Counted from the stretch's first letter, positions 29,670-39,761 are shown. The stretch is 64,000 nucleotides of DNA from Fulvimarina endophytica (GCF_003403015.1 NZ_QURL01000002.1:558001-622000); one strand, 5' to 3'. The notes: generated from the letters alone by a model not told the origin. Made by a program: numbers and translations.

Positions 29670-32015
29670 ATGGGTGTCGAAGGTATTGGCGCAAAGGTTC
29701 TGCGCAAGGAAGACCGCCGGTTCATCACCGGCATGGGCCGCTACACGGACGACATGTCCGTACCGGGAATGAAATATGCCGCCTTCGTGCGCTCGCCCCA
29801 CGCCCATGCGAAGATCACCTCGATCGACGCCTCGGCAGCGCGGGACATGCCGGGCGTCATCGACTTTCTCGATGGCCAGCAGCTGAAGGCCGACGGGATC
29901 GGCAACATCATCTGCGGCTGGCAGGTGAACTCCAAGGACGGCTCGCCCATGAAGATGGGCGCATATCCGGCGCTCGCCGACGGCGTGGTGCGCTATGTCG
30001 GACAGCCGATCGGCATCGTCGTCGCCGATACCCGCAACCAGGCCCGCGATGCGGCCGATGCGGTCATGATCGAATATGAAGAACTGCCGGTTGTGGTGAA
30101 GGGGCCCGACGCGCTGAAGGACGGCGCGCCGCAGCTCCACCCGGAAGCGGAGAACAATCTCTGCTTCGACTGGGAGATCGGCGACGAGGGGGCGACGGCA
30201 AAGGCCTTCGAGAACCCGGCCAAGGTCATCCGTCTCGACATCCTCAACAACCGGCTCTCGCCCAATCCGATCGAGCCGCGCGCAGCCCTCGGCCACTACA
30301 ATCCGGCCGAGGACCACTATACCTGCTACACCACGTCCCAGAACCCGCATGTGGCGCGTCTCGTCATGAGCGCGTTCTACAATGTCGCGCCCGAGCACAA
30401 GCTGCGCGTGATCGCGCCCGACGTGGGCGGCGGCTTCGGCGCCAAGATCTACATCTATCCGGAAGAGATCGTCTGCCTCTGGGCCTCCAGGCGAACCCTC
30501 GTTCCGGTGAAGTGGACGAGCGATCGCACCGAGGCCTTCCTCACCGACGCCCACGGCCGCGACCATGTCTCGAAGGTCGAGATGGCGCTCGACGAGAACC
30601 ACAGGATCACCGGTCTGCGCGTCGAGACGATCGCCAATCTCGGCGCCTATATGTCGCTGTTCTCCTCGGCGACGCCCACCTATCTCTACGCGACGCTCCT
30701 GTCGGGCCAGTATAATATCCCCGCGATCTACGCGAACGTGAAGGCGGTCTATACCAACACCGCGCCGGTCGACGCCTATCGCGGGGCAGGACGCCCCGAG
30801 GCGACCTATCTCATCGAGCGGACCATGGAGACGGCGGCCCGCGAGCTCGGCATCTCGCCGGCCGAGTTCCGGCGGATCAACTTCATCCGCTCCTTCCCGC
30901 ACCAGACGCCGGTCATCATGAATTACGACACCGGCGATTTCGAAGCCTGCATGGAGGCCGGCATGCGCATGGCCGACGTCGCCGGCTTCGAGGAGCGGCG
31001 GACGGAAGCCAAGTCCCGCGGCAAGCTGCGCGGGCTCGGCATGAGCTGCTATATCGAGGCCTGCGGCATCGCGCCGTCGAAGGCGGTCGGCTCGCTCGGC
31101 GCGGGCGTCGGCCTCTGGGAATCGGCCGAGATCCGCGTCAATCCGGTCGGCACGATCGAGGTTCTGACCGGCTCCCACAGCCACGGCCAGGGCCACGAGA
31201 CAACCTTCGCCCAGGTCGTCTCCCAGCGCTTCGGCGTTCCCGTCGAGAACGTCCAGATCGTCCATGGCGATACGGACAAGGTGCAGTTCGGCATGGGCAC
31301 CTACGGTTCGCGCTCCGGCGCGGTCGGCTGCTCGGCCATCGTCAAGGCGCTCGACAAGGTTGAGGCCAAGGCCAAGAAGATCGGTGCCCATCTCCTCGAG
31401 GCCGACGAGGGCGACATCGTCATCGAGAACGGCGAGGTGAAGGTCGCGGGCACGGACAAGAAGCTCGCCTGGCACGAGGTCTGCCTCGGCGCCTATACCG
31501 GCCACAACCTGCCCGACGGCATGGAGCCGGGCCTCAAGGAAGGCGCGTTCTACGATCCGCAGAACTTCACCTTCCCGGCCGGCTGCTACATCTGCGAGGT
31601 GGAGGTCGACCCGGACACCGGTGTCACCAAGATCGTCCAGTTCATCGCCGCCGACGACTTCGGCAACGTCATCAATCCGATGATCGTCGAAGGCCAGGTC
31701 CATGGCGGGCTCGCACAGGGCATCGGCCAGGCCCTTCTCGAAGGCGTCAACTACGACGAGAGCGGGCAGCTCGTGACGGCGTCCTACATGGACTACGCCA
31801 TGCCGCGCGCCTGGGACCTTCCGATGTTCAAGGTCGAAACCCTGGTGACGCCCTGCACCACCAATCCTCTCGGCCTCAAGGGCTGCGGCGAGGCGGGTGC
31901 GATCGGTGCGCCGCCGGCGGTCATCAACGCCATCACCGACGCGATCGGCAACAACGACCTGACCATGCCGGCGACGCCGGAAAAGGTCTGGAACGCGATC
32001 AACGCGGTCGCCTGA
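29670..32015 (+). CDS. coxL: Form II CODH-type molybdopterin large subunit
   Basis: This 781-residue subunit binds molybdopterin cytosine dinucleotide and carries the active site of xanthine-oxidase-family hydroxylases. The active-site loop reads AYRGAGR at residues 369-375, the form II signature; true form I CO dehydrogenase has AYx[33 protein letters not shown] and the C-terminal [16 protein letters not shown] (catalytic Glu) are intact. Form II enzymes are annotated as CO dehydrogenases, but many oxidise other small molecules or heterocycles, so CO oxidation is not established here. The gene lies 107 bases after coxS and before coxM. Confidence 0.92.
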   Translation: MGVEGIGAKVLRKEDRRFITGMGRYTDDMSVPGMKYAAFVRSPHAHAKITSIDASAARDMPGVIDFLDGQQLKADGIGNIICGWQVNSKDGSPMKMGAYPALADGVVRYVGQPIGIVVADTRNQARDAADAVMIEYEELPVVVKGPDALKDGAPQLHPEAENNLCFDWEIGDEGATAKAFENPAKVIRLDILNNRLSPNPIEPRAALGHYNPAEDHYTCYTTSQNPHVARLVMSAFYNVAPEHKLRVIAPDVGGGFGAKIYIYPEEIVCLWASRRTLVPVKWTSDRTEAFLTDAHGRDHVSKVEMALDENHRITGLRVETIANLGAYMSLFSSATPTYLYATLLSGQYNIPAIYANVKAVYTNTAPVDAYRGAGRPEATYLIERTMETAARELGISPAEFRRINFIRSFPHQTPVIMNYDTGDFEACMEAGMRMADVAGFEERRTEAKSRGKLRGLGMSCYIEACGIAPSKAVGSLGAGVGLWESAEIRVNPVGTIEVLTGSHSHGQGHETTFAQVVSQRFGVPVENVQIVHGDTDKVQFGMGTYGSRSGAVGCSAIVKALDKVEAKAKKIGAHLLEADEGDIVIENGEVKVAGTDKKLAWHEVCLGAYTGHNLPDGMEPGLKEGAFYDPQNFTFPAGCYICEVEVDPDTGVTKIVQFIAADDFGNVINPMIVEGQVHGGLAQGIGQALLEGVNYDESGQLVTASYMDYAMPRAWDLPMFKVETLVTPCTTNPLGLKGCGEAGAIGAPPAVINAITDAIGNNDLTMPATPEKVWNAINAVA

Positions 32016-32143
32016 GACGCGGTCTGGCGGGGCGCCTTCGCCAAGCGCGTCCCGCCGCGATGAGGGTTCTTGAAACGTCCCCGACCCTGCGCTCCGCGAT
32101 CTTCGACGGACCGGACACGCAGGGAAGGAAAGGGAGGAAATCC

Positions 32144-32950
32144 ATGTACGAAACGACCTATCGGCGCCCGACCAGCATCGACGAGGCGGTCAAGCTTCTT
32201 CGCGAGAGCGATGGCGAGGGCAAGCTCATGTCGGGCGGGATGACGCTGATCCCCACCATGAAGGCCCGGCTCGCGATGCCGTCGGCCCTCATTGATCTGC
32301 GCCATATCGAGGATCTGAAGGGAATCTCCTTCGAGAACGGCCGGCTGCGGATCGGCGGCGGGACGACCCATGCCGAAACCAAGGCGAGCGAGACGGTGCG
32401 CCAGAACGCGCCGACCTTCTCCTATCTCGCCGGCCTCATCGGCGATCCGGCCGTGCGCCATATGGGAACGGTCGGCGGTGCTGTCGCCAATCACGACCCG
32501 GCGGCCGATTATCCCGCCGCCCTTTTGGCCATGGGCGCGACGATCCACACCAATACGAGGGAGATCGCGGCCGACGACTTCTTCACCGGCATGTTCGAGA
32601 CCGCGCTCGAGGAGAACGAGATCGTGACGGCGGTCTCCTTCGAGCCGCCGCAGGCGGCCGGGTGGGAGAAGTTCCGCAACCCGGCCTCCCGCTATGCCAT
32701 GGCCGGCGTCTTCGTCGCCAAACGGGCCGATGGCACGGTGGGCGTCGGCGTCACCGGCGCCGGCAATAACGGCGTCTTCCGCTGGACCGCGGCCGAGGAG
32801 GCCCTGTCGTCCAGTTTCGACGCCTCGGCGCTCGACGGACTGTCGATCTCGCCGGACGACATGATGGGCGATATGCACGGCTCGGCCGGCTATCGCGCCA
32901 ATCTCGTCAAGGTCGTCACCAAGCGCGCCGTGAATGCCGCGAAGGGCTGA
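32144..32950 (+). CDS. coxM: CODH-type molybdenum hydroxylase, FAD-binding medium subunit
   Basis: This 268-residue flavoprotein subunit takes electrons from the 2Fe-2S protein and hands them to the acceptor. The FAD pyrophosphate loops appear as SGGMTLIPTMK (30-40) and MGTVGGAVANHDPAADYP (about 107-124). The first loop differs slightly from the usual AGGxS. The ATG at 32144 has GGGAGG six bases before it. The order S-L-M is the usual one for form II clusters, while form I is M-S-L. Accessory genes (coxD, E, F, G) are not next to it. A hairpin terminator follows at 32976. Confidence 0.9.
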   Translation: MYETTYRRPTSIDEAVKLLRESDGEGKLMSGGMTLIPTMKARLAMPSALIDLRHIEDLKGISFENGRLRIGGGTTHAETKASETVRQNAPTFSYLAGLIGDPAVRHMGTVGGAVANHDPAADYPAALLAMGATIHTNTREIAADDFFTGMFETALEENEIVTAVSFEPPQAAGWEKFRNPASRYAMAGVFVAKRADGTVGVGVTGAGNNGVFRWTAAEEALSSSFDASALDGLSISPDDMMGDMHGSAGYRANLVKVVTKRAVNAAKG

Positions 32951-32975
32951 GCCTTCGCCGACCTGAAATGCGATG

Positions 32976-33008
32976 ACGGCCCGAAGCTCCCGGCGGACTT
33001 CGGGCCGT
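32976..33008 (+). terminator. Terminator of the cox operon
   Basis: ACGGCCCGAAG (32976-32986) and CTTCGGGCCGT (32998-33008) form a perfect 11-bp stem with an 11-base loop, followed by TCGCGTTT. It lies 25 bases after the coxM stop. Confidence 0.75.
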
Positions 33009-33106
33009 TCGCGTTTGCCATTTCGGGCATTCCCGTTCCAGATGGCCCTGCTATCGGCCGGACCTCGCGGCGGCGGATGGCGGAACGCGACGAGGAGGAA
33101 AGCTGC

Positions 33107-34168
33107 GTGAAGATCGTCTTTTCGAGGACCCAGCTGAGCCACGCGCCGCAGCAATACGGCGTCCACGGCCGGCTGACGAAGCCGCTCGAGAACCCCGACC
33201 GGGCACAGACGCTGCTCGAACGCCTGACGGAAGAGGGTCTCGTTCACCGCGAACCGGACGACGCGGGCCTTGCGGCAATCACCGCCGTCCATGCCGATCA
33301 CTATGTCGAGTTTCTGCGCACGGCCTATGGCCGGTTCCAGACCCTGAAGAATGCCGGGCCCGAGGTCCTGCCGAACGTCCATCCCTACCATTCCGGTGCC
33401 CCGGTCCTCGGCATGCGGCCGAGACCGCGGACCACGGGCATCCTCGGACAGACCGGCTGGTATATCGGCGATCTCTCCTGCGCCCTCGGGGAGAACACGT
33501 TCGATGCCGTCTACGCCTCGGCGATGACGGCGGCGAGCGCGGCCGATCTCGTTCTTTCCGGCGAGCCCGCCGCCTATGCCCTTTGCCGCCCGCCGGGACA
33601 TCATGCCTATGGCGACCGGGCGAGCGGCTTCTGTTTCTTCAACAACGCCGCCATCGCCGCAACGCGCCTTCGCCGCGTGTACGGCAAGGTGGCGATTCTC
33701 GATTTCGATACCCATCACGGCGACGGAACCCAGGCGATCTTCTACGATCGCGGCGACGTCTTCACCGGTTCGGCGCATACGGACCCGACCGAATATTATC
33801 CGCATTTCGCAGGCTATCCCGACGAAACGGGCCGGGACGAGGGGGAGGGCCTCAATCTGAACATCCCGCTCGCCTTCGGCTCCGACGATGCGGATCTTCT
33901 CAAGGGTGTCGATCGGTTGGCGGATGCGGCGACCCGGTTCGGAGCCGAGGCTCTCGTCGTCTGTGCCGGATGGGATGCCCATCGGGACGATCCGCTCTCG
34001 CGCCTGAACGTGACGAGCGACGCCTATGCGCGCATCGGACGGATGCTCGGCGCATTGAACCTGCCGACAGTGATCGTGCAGGAGGGCGGATATTCGCTCG
34101 CAGCGGTGTCCGAATGCGCTCCGCTCTTCGTCGATGGTTTCACATCGGCATCCGGGCGCGCCGGATAG
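33107..34168 (+). CDS. Histone deacetylase superfamily protein (acetylpolyamine amidohydrolase-like)
   Basis: This 353-residue zinc hydrolase belongs to the arginase/deacetylase fold. Active-site elements are CRPPGHHAY (His165-His166 pair), DFDTHHGDG (zinc ligands near Asp201 and His203), GWDAHRDDP (third ligand Asp) and QEGGY near the C-terminus. Bacterial members of this length often remove acetyl groups from acetylated polyamines, and the window also holds ornithine decarboxylase and homospermidine synthase, but the substrate is inferred. A GTG at 33107 is chosen as the start because GAGGAGG lies eight bases before it; an ATG at 33077 is less likely. It stands between the cox terminator and the helicase gene. 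Confidence 0.85.
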   Translation: MKIVFSRTQLSHAPQQYGVHGRLTKPLENPDRAQTLLERLTEEGLVHREPDDAGLAAITAVHADHYVEFLRTAYGRFQTLKNAGPEVLPNVHPYHSGAPVLGMRPRPRTTGILGQTGWYIGDLSCALGENTFDAVYASAMTAASAADLVLSGEPAAYALCRPPGHHAYGDRASGFCFFNNAAIAATRLRRVYGKVAILDFDTHHGDGTQAIFYDRGDVFTGSAHTDPTEYYPHFAGYPDETGRDEGEGLNLNIPLAFGSDDADLLKGVDRLADAATRFGAEALVVCAGWDAHRDDPLSRLNVTSDAYARIGRMLGALNLPTVIVQEGGYSLAAVSECAPLFVDGFTSASGRAG

Positions 34169-34311
34169 GAAACGGCGCCGTTTACCGAAGGACCCGGGCC
34201 GGCGTTGAGACTTCGCACCGAATGTGCCATAGGGCAGGGCAGTTCAGCCTTGGGATGGCGCGCGTGGCGCGCATCGTGACACGAGGCGACCCCGCCTTCC
34301 AAGGACACATC

Positions 34312-36087
34312 ATGACTTTACCATCCGTGAGCGAGCCGCTCGGCGTCGCACTTTCCGAACGTGGCTATAGCGACCTGACCGACGTTCAGAGTGCCGTCAT
34401 CGCCGACGACGTCGCCGGCCGAGATCTGCTCGTTTCCGCCCAGACCGGCTCCGGCAAGACCGTCGCCTACGGCCTCGCGATGGCACCGACGCTGCTCGGC
34501 GAGGACGGGGCGTTCGGCGAGGCGGGCGAGCCCTCCGCGCTGATCGTCGCGCCGACACGCGAACTCGCGATGCAGGTCACCGACGAGCTGACCTGGCTCT
34601 ATGCGAAGACCGGCGCCAAGCTCGCGACCCTCGTCGGCGGCATGGATCCGCGCGCCGAGCGTCGCCGTCTCGCCCAGGGCGTCCATATCGTCGTCGGCAC
34701 GCCGGGCCGATTGCGCGATCACCTGACGCGCGGCGCCTTGCAGATCGGCTCGCTGAAGGCCCTCGTCCTCGACGAGGCGGACGAGATGCTCAATCTCGGC
34801 TTCCGCGAGGACCTGGAGTTCCTGCTGCAGGCAACGCCCGCCGAACGGCGCACGCTTCTCTTCTCGGCGACGCTGCCCAAGCCCATCATCCAGATGACCA
34901 AGCGCTACCAGCGCGATGCCCACCGCATCGAGATCGCCAAGGGTCAGGCAGGGCATGCCGATATCGAATACCGGGCGGTGCGGATCGCGCCGAACGAGGT
35001 CGAGCACGCCGTCACCAACATTCTGCGCCATGCCGAACAGCCGAGCGCGATCGTCTTCTGCAACACCCGCGAGACCGTGCGCCAGCTCTCCTCGGGCCTG
35101 GTCGAGCGCGGCTTTGCTGCCGTCACTCTGTCGGGCGAGCTCGGACAGTCCGAGCGCAATCATTCGATCCAGGCGCTTCGCGACGGGCGGGCGCGCGTTT
35201 GCGTTGCGACCGACGTCGCCGCGCGGGGCCTCGACCTTCCGAGCCTCGGCCTCGTCATCCATGCCGACCTGCCGAGCGATGCCGAAACGCTCCAGCACCG
35301 TTCCGGGCGGACGGGCCGGGCGGGACGCAAGGGCGTCTCGGTGCTGCTCGTTCCCATTTCACGCCGCCGCAAGGCCGAACGCCTTCTCGCCGAGGCGCGG
35401 ATCAACGCGACCTGGGGCGCGGCCCCTTCGGCCGAGGATATCCGCTCGGCGGACGAAGCCCGTCTCCTTGCCGATCCGGTCTTCACCGAAGAGGCCAGCG
35501 AGGACGACGCGGCGATGGCCGCACGCCTTCTCGAGGCCCATTCGCCGGAGGTTCTCGCGGCCACCCTCGTGCGCCAGTGGCGCGCCCGCCTGCCTTCGCC
35601 CGAAGACGTTTTCGATCCGAATTTCGCGCGCGATACCAAGGCCGGACGGCCGGGAGAGCGCGAGGAGCGCGGGCCGAAGAAGCACGAACGCGGAGGCCCG
35701 AGCACGTGGTTCCGCATGGATGTCGGCCGAAAGAACAATGCCGATCCCAAATGGCTGCTGCCGCTCCTGTGCCGGCGCGGCAAGATCACGCGCCAGGAGA
35801 TCGGCGCGATCAAGATCTTCGATCGCGAGACCAAGTTCGAGATCGCCGACAGCGTCGCCAAGCGGTTCGCCAAGGAAGCCGAGATCAGCGATGGCGACGA
35901 CATCACGATCACCTACGCCGATGCCGCCCCCGGCCGCGAGCGCAAGGGCGGCCGCGACGGCGCACCGGGGGGCGACAAGCCGGGCTTCGGCGGTAAGCCG
36001 AAGTTCAAGAAGGACGGCCCCTCGGGTGGTCCCTCGCGGCACAAGCCGCGCCGCCCCAAGGCCAAGGGCGCGAACGCCAACAGCTGA
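34312..36087 (+). CDS. DEAD-box ATP-dependent RNA helicase with DbpA-type RNA-binding domain
   Basis: This 591-residue helicase has motif I AQTGSGKT (43-50), PTRELA, DEADEM (motif II), SAT (motif III) and HRSGRTGRAGR (motif VI). A linker follows, then a DbpA-type RNA-binding domain (about 464-535, starting TWFRMDVGRKNNADPKWLLP). The tail is basic and Gly/Lys-rich. DbpA-type helicases remodel 23S rRNA during 50S ribosome assembly; cold-adaptation roles are also known. The ATG at 34312 has AAGGA six bases before it, and upstream frame extension to 33583 is rejected. The hairpin at 36095 ends the gene. Confidence 0.92.
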   Translation: MTLPSVSEPLGVALSERGYSDLTDVQSAVIADDVAGRDLLVSAQTGSGKTVAYGLAMAPTLLGEDGAFGEAGEPSALIVAPTRELAMQVTDELTWLYAKTGAKLATLVGGMDPRAERRRLAQGVHIVVGTPGRLRDHLTRGALQIGSLKALVLDEADEMLNLGFREDLEFLLQATPAERRTLLFSATLPKPIIQMTKRYQRDAHRIEIAKGQAGHADIEYRAVRIAPNEVEHAVTNILRHAEQPSAIVFCNTRETVRQLSSGLVERGFAAVTLSGELGQSERNHSIQALRDGRARVCVATDVAARGLDLPSLGLVIHADLPSDAETLQHRSGRTGRAGRKGVSVLLVPISRRRKAERLLAEARINATWGAAPSAEDIRSADEARLLADPVFTEEASEDDAAMAARLLEAHSPEVLAATLVRQWRARLPSPEDVFDPNFARDTKAGRPGEREERGPKKHERGGPSTWFRMDVGRKNNADPKWLLPLLCRRGKITRQEIGAIKIFDRETKFEIADSVAKRFAKEAEISDGDDITITYADAAPGRERKGGRDGAPGGDKPGFGGKPKFKKDGPSGGPSRHKPRRPKAKGANANS

Positions 36088-36094
36088 GCCTTTA

Positions 36095-36123
36095 GTCAGG
36101 CGCCCCTCATGTGGGCGTCTGAC
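36095..36123. terminator. Bidirectional hairpin between helicase and SHOCT gene
   Basis: GTCAGGCGCCC (36095-36105) and GGGCGTCTGAC (36113-36123) form an 11-bp stem with one G-T pair and a 7-base loop. It lies between two convergent genes and can serve both. A T-run is weak on either side. Confidence 0.65.
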
Positions 36124-36147
36124 CTATATTGGATCACTCCGCAGCAC

Positions 36148-37086
36148 TCAGATGCGTGAAAGAAGCTCGGCCTTCTTCGCGGCGAATTCCTCTTCGGTGA
36201 GAATGCCGTCCGCCTTGAGGGCGGCAAGCTCCCGGATCATCCTGATCGGGTCCCCGTCCTGGCGCTCGGGTGACGGCCGGGCATCGCTCTCACTCTTCGA
36301 AGCCGAACTCTCGAGGCCTGCGGGCGACCGGGGGGCAGGAGCGGTCTCCGCCGGCTGCCTCGACTGGGCCGAGCGGAGGTCGTCGGCAGAGGCCTCGCGG
36401 TCCCGCTTATGGGCTTCGTTCCCTAACCGCTCATGCCCCGTCGATCGCTCGGCCCGGGACGCGATGGACGCGCGAGACGGTTCGGGGGCCTGCGCGGTCC
36501 GCTCGTTCTCGCGACCAACGGAAAACGGGTCCGTCTCCGGCTCGTCATTCCGGGACGGCCCGACGCGACGCAGGTCGTCCGCCTCGACGGTGCCGAGCTG
36601 GCTCGAAAAGCGCAGGCTGCTGGTCCCGCCCTGCTGCTGGGAGACGCCGCCGATCCGGTGCTCGCCGGTATCGTAGATGGTGGTCTCTCCCCCGCGCTCG
36701 ATGGCGAGACGCGCCTTTTCGGGGAAGACGGCATAGCGGGTCTGGTTCTGGGCACCGCTCGAAGCCGGATGGCCGAGATCCTCCGGCCACCATTGAGCGG
36801 AACCGGAGGCGCCGGTCCTGGAGCGCATTGTGAGCCCGCCATAGGCCAGAGCGTTGGAGACCGCATCGGCGAGCGTTCCGACGCGCCCCTTCAGCTGATT
36901 GTTGAACATGTCGCCGATCATCAGCATCCCGCCCGCCGACCACTGGCCGAACCCGCCGAGCTCGGGATGGTTGAACTGCGCCATGCTGCCGCCGCCGCTG
37001 CGCATCGCGTCGGCCATCGCCTCGACCGCATCCTTCGAGAAACCGGTGGAGGAGGCGATCCGGGAAATTTCGCTGTCGTCGTTCAA
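36148..37086 (-). CDS. SHOCT-domain protein of unknown function
   Basis: This 312-residue protein ends in a SHOCT domain (about 283-312: IRELAALKADGILTEEEFAA, then a KKAELLSRI end). SHOCT is a short C-terminal helical module seen on many otherwise unrelated proteins, with a proposed oligomerisation role. The N-terminal 130 residues are Gly/Met-rich and look structured (GGFGQWSAGGMLMIGDMFN). The middle (about 180-275) is low-complexity, Arg/Ser/Pro/Glu-rich and probably disordered. No signal peptide or membrane helix is seen. The start appears to be a TTG at 37086 with AGGA about nine bases upstream. It is convergent with the helicase gene. Confidence 0.75.
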   Translation of the reverse strand: MNDDSEISRIASSTGFSKDAVEAMADAMRSGGGSMAQFNHPELGGFGQWSAGGMLMIGDMFNNQLKGRVGTLADAVSNALAYGGLTMRSRTGASGSAQWWPEDLGHPASSGAQNQTRYAVFPEKARLAIERGGETTIYDTGEHRIGGVSQQQGGTSSLRFSSQLGTVEADDLRRVGPSRNDEPETDPFSVGRENERTAQAPEPSRASIASRAERSTGHERLGNEAHKRDREASADDLRSAQSRQPAETAPAPRSPAGLESSASKSESDARPSPERQDGDPIRMIRELAALKADGILTEEEFAAKKAELLSRI

Positions 37087-37227
37087 GAGTGATCATCCTA
37101 TCGGAGGAACCGCCGTCGCGGGTGCTGGACCATGCGTGGACGTCACGTCCGGTCTCGGCAGTTAGATAGGATGGAGGGATGGCTTCAGCGAGCCTTCCCG
37201 CGTCTCGCGTCGAGCCGATGAGGCCTG

Positions 37228-39615
37228 TCAGGCCCGCAGAACCGTCGTCATCGAGCAGACGAGGCCGTCGGCGTCATAGGCGAGATCGAGATCGCCGCCG
37301 AATTCGGCGGTGAGGGTCTGGTGGATGAGGCGCGAGCCGAAGCCTCTCCTCTCAGGCGCGACGACCTTCGGTCCGCCGCGCTCGCGCCAGACGAAGCTCA
37401 TCGGCTGCCCGTCCGCATTGCGGGCGCCGAGGTCCCAGCGGATGTCGACGCGTCCCTCCTCGTTCGACAGGGCGCCGTATTTGGCGGCGTTCGTCGCCAG
37501 CTCGTGCAGCGCGAGGGACAGAGCGAGGGACTGGCGCGCGTCGAGCATCAGCGGAGGACCGCTCCAGACCAGCCGGTCGGCGCGCCCTGGCCGGTGGATC
37601 AGAAGCGTCTTCTCAACGACGTCGGCGATCGGAGCCGAGGTCCAGCTTGTCTGGACGAGAATGTCGTGAGCCTTCGCCAGCGCCGCGATCCGTCCGGAAA
37701 ACGCCTTCAGACCGTCCTCCGCATTGGTCGCGCGCCGAATGGTCTGGTTGGCGATCGCCTGCACCATGGCCAGCGTGTTCTTCACCCGGTGCTGGAGTTC
37801 GCGCGTGAGGAGGGTCTGGCGCTCCTCCGCGAGCTTCTCCTCGGTGATATCGCGCACCGCGCCGACGAAGCGCAGGGTCCGCCCGTTCTCGACGATCGTC
37901 TGCCCGCGCGCCTGCACATGGCGCAGAACCCCGTCCTGCAGGCCGATCGTGCGATAGACCACATCGAAATCGGCGCGCTCGCCGGGGTCGAGCGCTGCGT
38001 CGACGGCCGCCTGGACCTCTGCGATGTCGTCCTTGTGGACACCGCGAACGAAGGTGTCGTCATAGCTGATGGGCCGGTCGTCGAAGACGCCGAACATCGC
38101 CTTGCAGCGCTCGTCCCAGACGAGCTTGCCGGTCGACAGATCGTAGTCGAAGGTGCCGATCTCGGCCGCCTCGTGCGCCAGCCGAAGCCGGGTCTCGGTC
38201 TCCAGGAGCGCCAGTTCGGCCCGCCGTCGCCGGGTATAGGTCCAGGCGCGCGACAGGATCTCGCGAATGAAGGCGACGTCGTCGGAGGACCATCGGCGCG
38301 GTCTCTCGTCGTGGACGTAGAAGATCATGCGCACTTCGCCGCCCTCGACCACGGTGATGTTCACCAGAGAGCGGATGGACAGGGCGGAAAAGCGCTCGAC
38401 ATGGCCCGCGGTCGCAGGATCGGTCGCCACATCGTCGATGGTGACGAGGCCCTTGGTGAGCGAGGCCTGGAACTTCTCGCCATAATTGCGCAGGTCGATG
38501 ATGCCGGGAAGCTTCTCGATACCGTGGGCGAGCCATTCGTTGACGACGCGCGCGCTCGCGCCGCCCGGGCCGACACTCGCATAGCCCACCCGCGAGACGG
38601 TCAGCGTCTCGCCGAGAATGGTCAGCGCATTCATCGCGTAGTCGTTCGGGCCGATTTCCCGCAGGAGATCGTCGCCGAGCCGCAGAAGCGCCGTCTGGCG
38701 CAACAGGCGTTCCTTTTCCTGGGTGATGTCGACGATCGCACCGGGAAATCGCTCCGGACGGCCCTCACCGTCGAGGAAGCACCGTCCCCGGCAGAAGATC
38801 CAGCGCTGCCTTCCCTCGATATCGAGGGTCCGATACTCCTCCGCGAACGGCTCGCCGGTGCGCATCGCTTCCGCGATGCTGCCGCTCACCCGTTCCTGAT
38901 CGTCCGGATGGATGCCGTTCACGAACCGCTCGAGGCTCGCGCCCCGTTCGGCTTCCTCAGGCTCAATGCCGAAGACGGAGGCGAAGCGGGCATCGGCCCA
39001 GATCTTGTCGGCCTTCACGTCCCAATCGAAAGTGCCGACGATCGCCGAGGCGTCGAGGGCGAGCTTCAACCGCTCGCGGCTCGTCTCGAGTTCGCTCTTG
39101 GCGAGAATCTCCTGCGTGCGATCGCGCAGGATCTTGATGTAGCCGATCTCCACATCCGCGTCGTCGTAAAGCGGCATCATCTCGCCGGAGGCGTAGAAGC
39201 GCGAGCCGTCGGACTTCATGTGCCAGCGCTCGTCGCGCGCCTTTCCCTCCGTCAGGGACAGGCGCATCTCCTTGAGGTGGATCCCCGCCTCGACGTCCTG
39301 CGGCGTGAAGATCGTCGCGATGGAGCGCCCGACGACCTGCCGCTCAGACCATCCGAGCACGGTTTCGGCCGCGTCGTTCCAGGTCGTGATCGTGCCGTCG
39401 AGATCGGTCGCGATGATGGCGTAGTCGACCGCGCTCTCGACGATCATGCGGTAGACGTCGCCCTTGGCCGTCGGAACGAGCCGTCTCGGGCCGGAGAGCT
39501 TCTGGCGGTCGGCGGATCTGGCGGAGAGTTCGGCCTCCAGCCGGGCCAGTTGGAACCGCAGATGCTCGTTCTCCGATTGGAGGGCGGTGAGCCGGTCGTC
39601 CGGGGGCAGAGTCAT
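37228..39615 (-). CDS. Multi-PAS/GAF sensor histidine kinase of the HWE type
   Basis: This 795-residue kinase has a short coiled coil at 8-35 and no transmembrane segment, so it should sense in the cytoplasm. Domains in order: PAS (about 52-165), PAS/PAC (170-295), GAF (305-455), PAS/PAC (460-580) and an HWE kinase core (600-795). The phosphoacceptor is His609 in LQHRVKNTLAMVQ, and the ATPase domain has HELATNAAKYGAL. HWE kinases often act in light, redox or general stress signalling in Hyphomicrobiales. No flavin-type LOV Cys motif is visible in the PAS domains, and no response regulator lies beside it. The ATG at 39615 is preceded by AGGAAAG. Confidence 0.9.
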   Translation of the reverse strand: MTLPPDDRLTALQSENEHLRFQLARLEAELSARSADRQKLSGPRRLVPTAKGDVYRMIVESAVDYAIIATDLDGTITTWNDAAETVLGWSERQVVGRSIATIFTPQDVEAGIHLKEMRLSLTEGKARDERWHMKSDGSRFYASGEMMPLYDDADVEIGYIKILRDRTQEILAKSELETSRERLKLALDASAIVGTFDWDVKADKIWADARFASVFGIEPEEAERGASLERFVNGIHPDDQERVSGSIAEAMRTGEPFAEEYRTLDIEGRQRWIFCRGRCFLDGEGRPERFPGAIVDITQEKERLLRQTALLRLGDDLLREIGPNDYAMNALTILGETLTVSRVGYASVGPGGASARVVNEWLAHGIEKLPGIIDLRNYGEKFQASLTKGLVTIDDVATDPATAGHVERFSALSIRSLVNITVVEGGEVRMIFYVHDERPRRWSSDDVAFIREILSRAWTYTRRRRAELALLETETRLRLAHEAAEIGTFDYDLSTGKLVWDERCKAMFGVFDDRPISYDDTFVRGVHKDDIAEVQAAVDAALDPGERADFDVVYRTIGLQDGVLRHVQARGQTIVENGRTLRFVGAVRDITEEKLAEERQTLLTRELQHRVKNTLAMVQAIANQTIRRATNAEDGLKAFSGRIAALAKAHDILVQTSWTSAPIADVVEKTLLIHRPGRADRLVWSGPPLMLDARQSLALSLALHELATNAAKYGALSNEEGRVDIRWDLGARNADGQPMSFVWRERGGPKVVAPERRGFGSRLIHQTLTAEFGGDLDLAYDADGLVCSMTTVLRA

Positions 39616-39761
39616 CGCTTTCCTGTTCCGTGACCTTGTCCCGCCTCCATGTGAGTTTCAGCAGTCAGCGATCGCTTCGATATCCGTAAGCGATGCAATA
39701 CAACGAAGCCCAGTCCGGGATAAAGCGAAACATCTCTCCGAAGTCTTGTCCAGCCCGGCGT

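Noticed and set aside
29664..31703. 679-codon frame antisense to coxL
   Set aside because: CoxL on the other strand has complete active-site motifs; this frame has none.
29068..32950. Genuine form I carbon monoxide dehydrogenase
   Set aside because: The active-site loop is AYRGAGR rather than AYxCSFR, and gene order is S-L-M.
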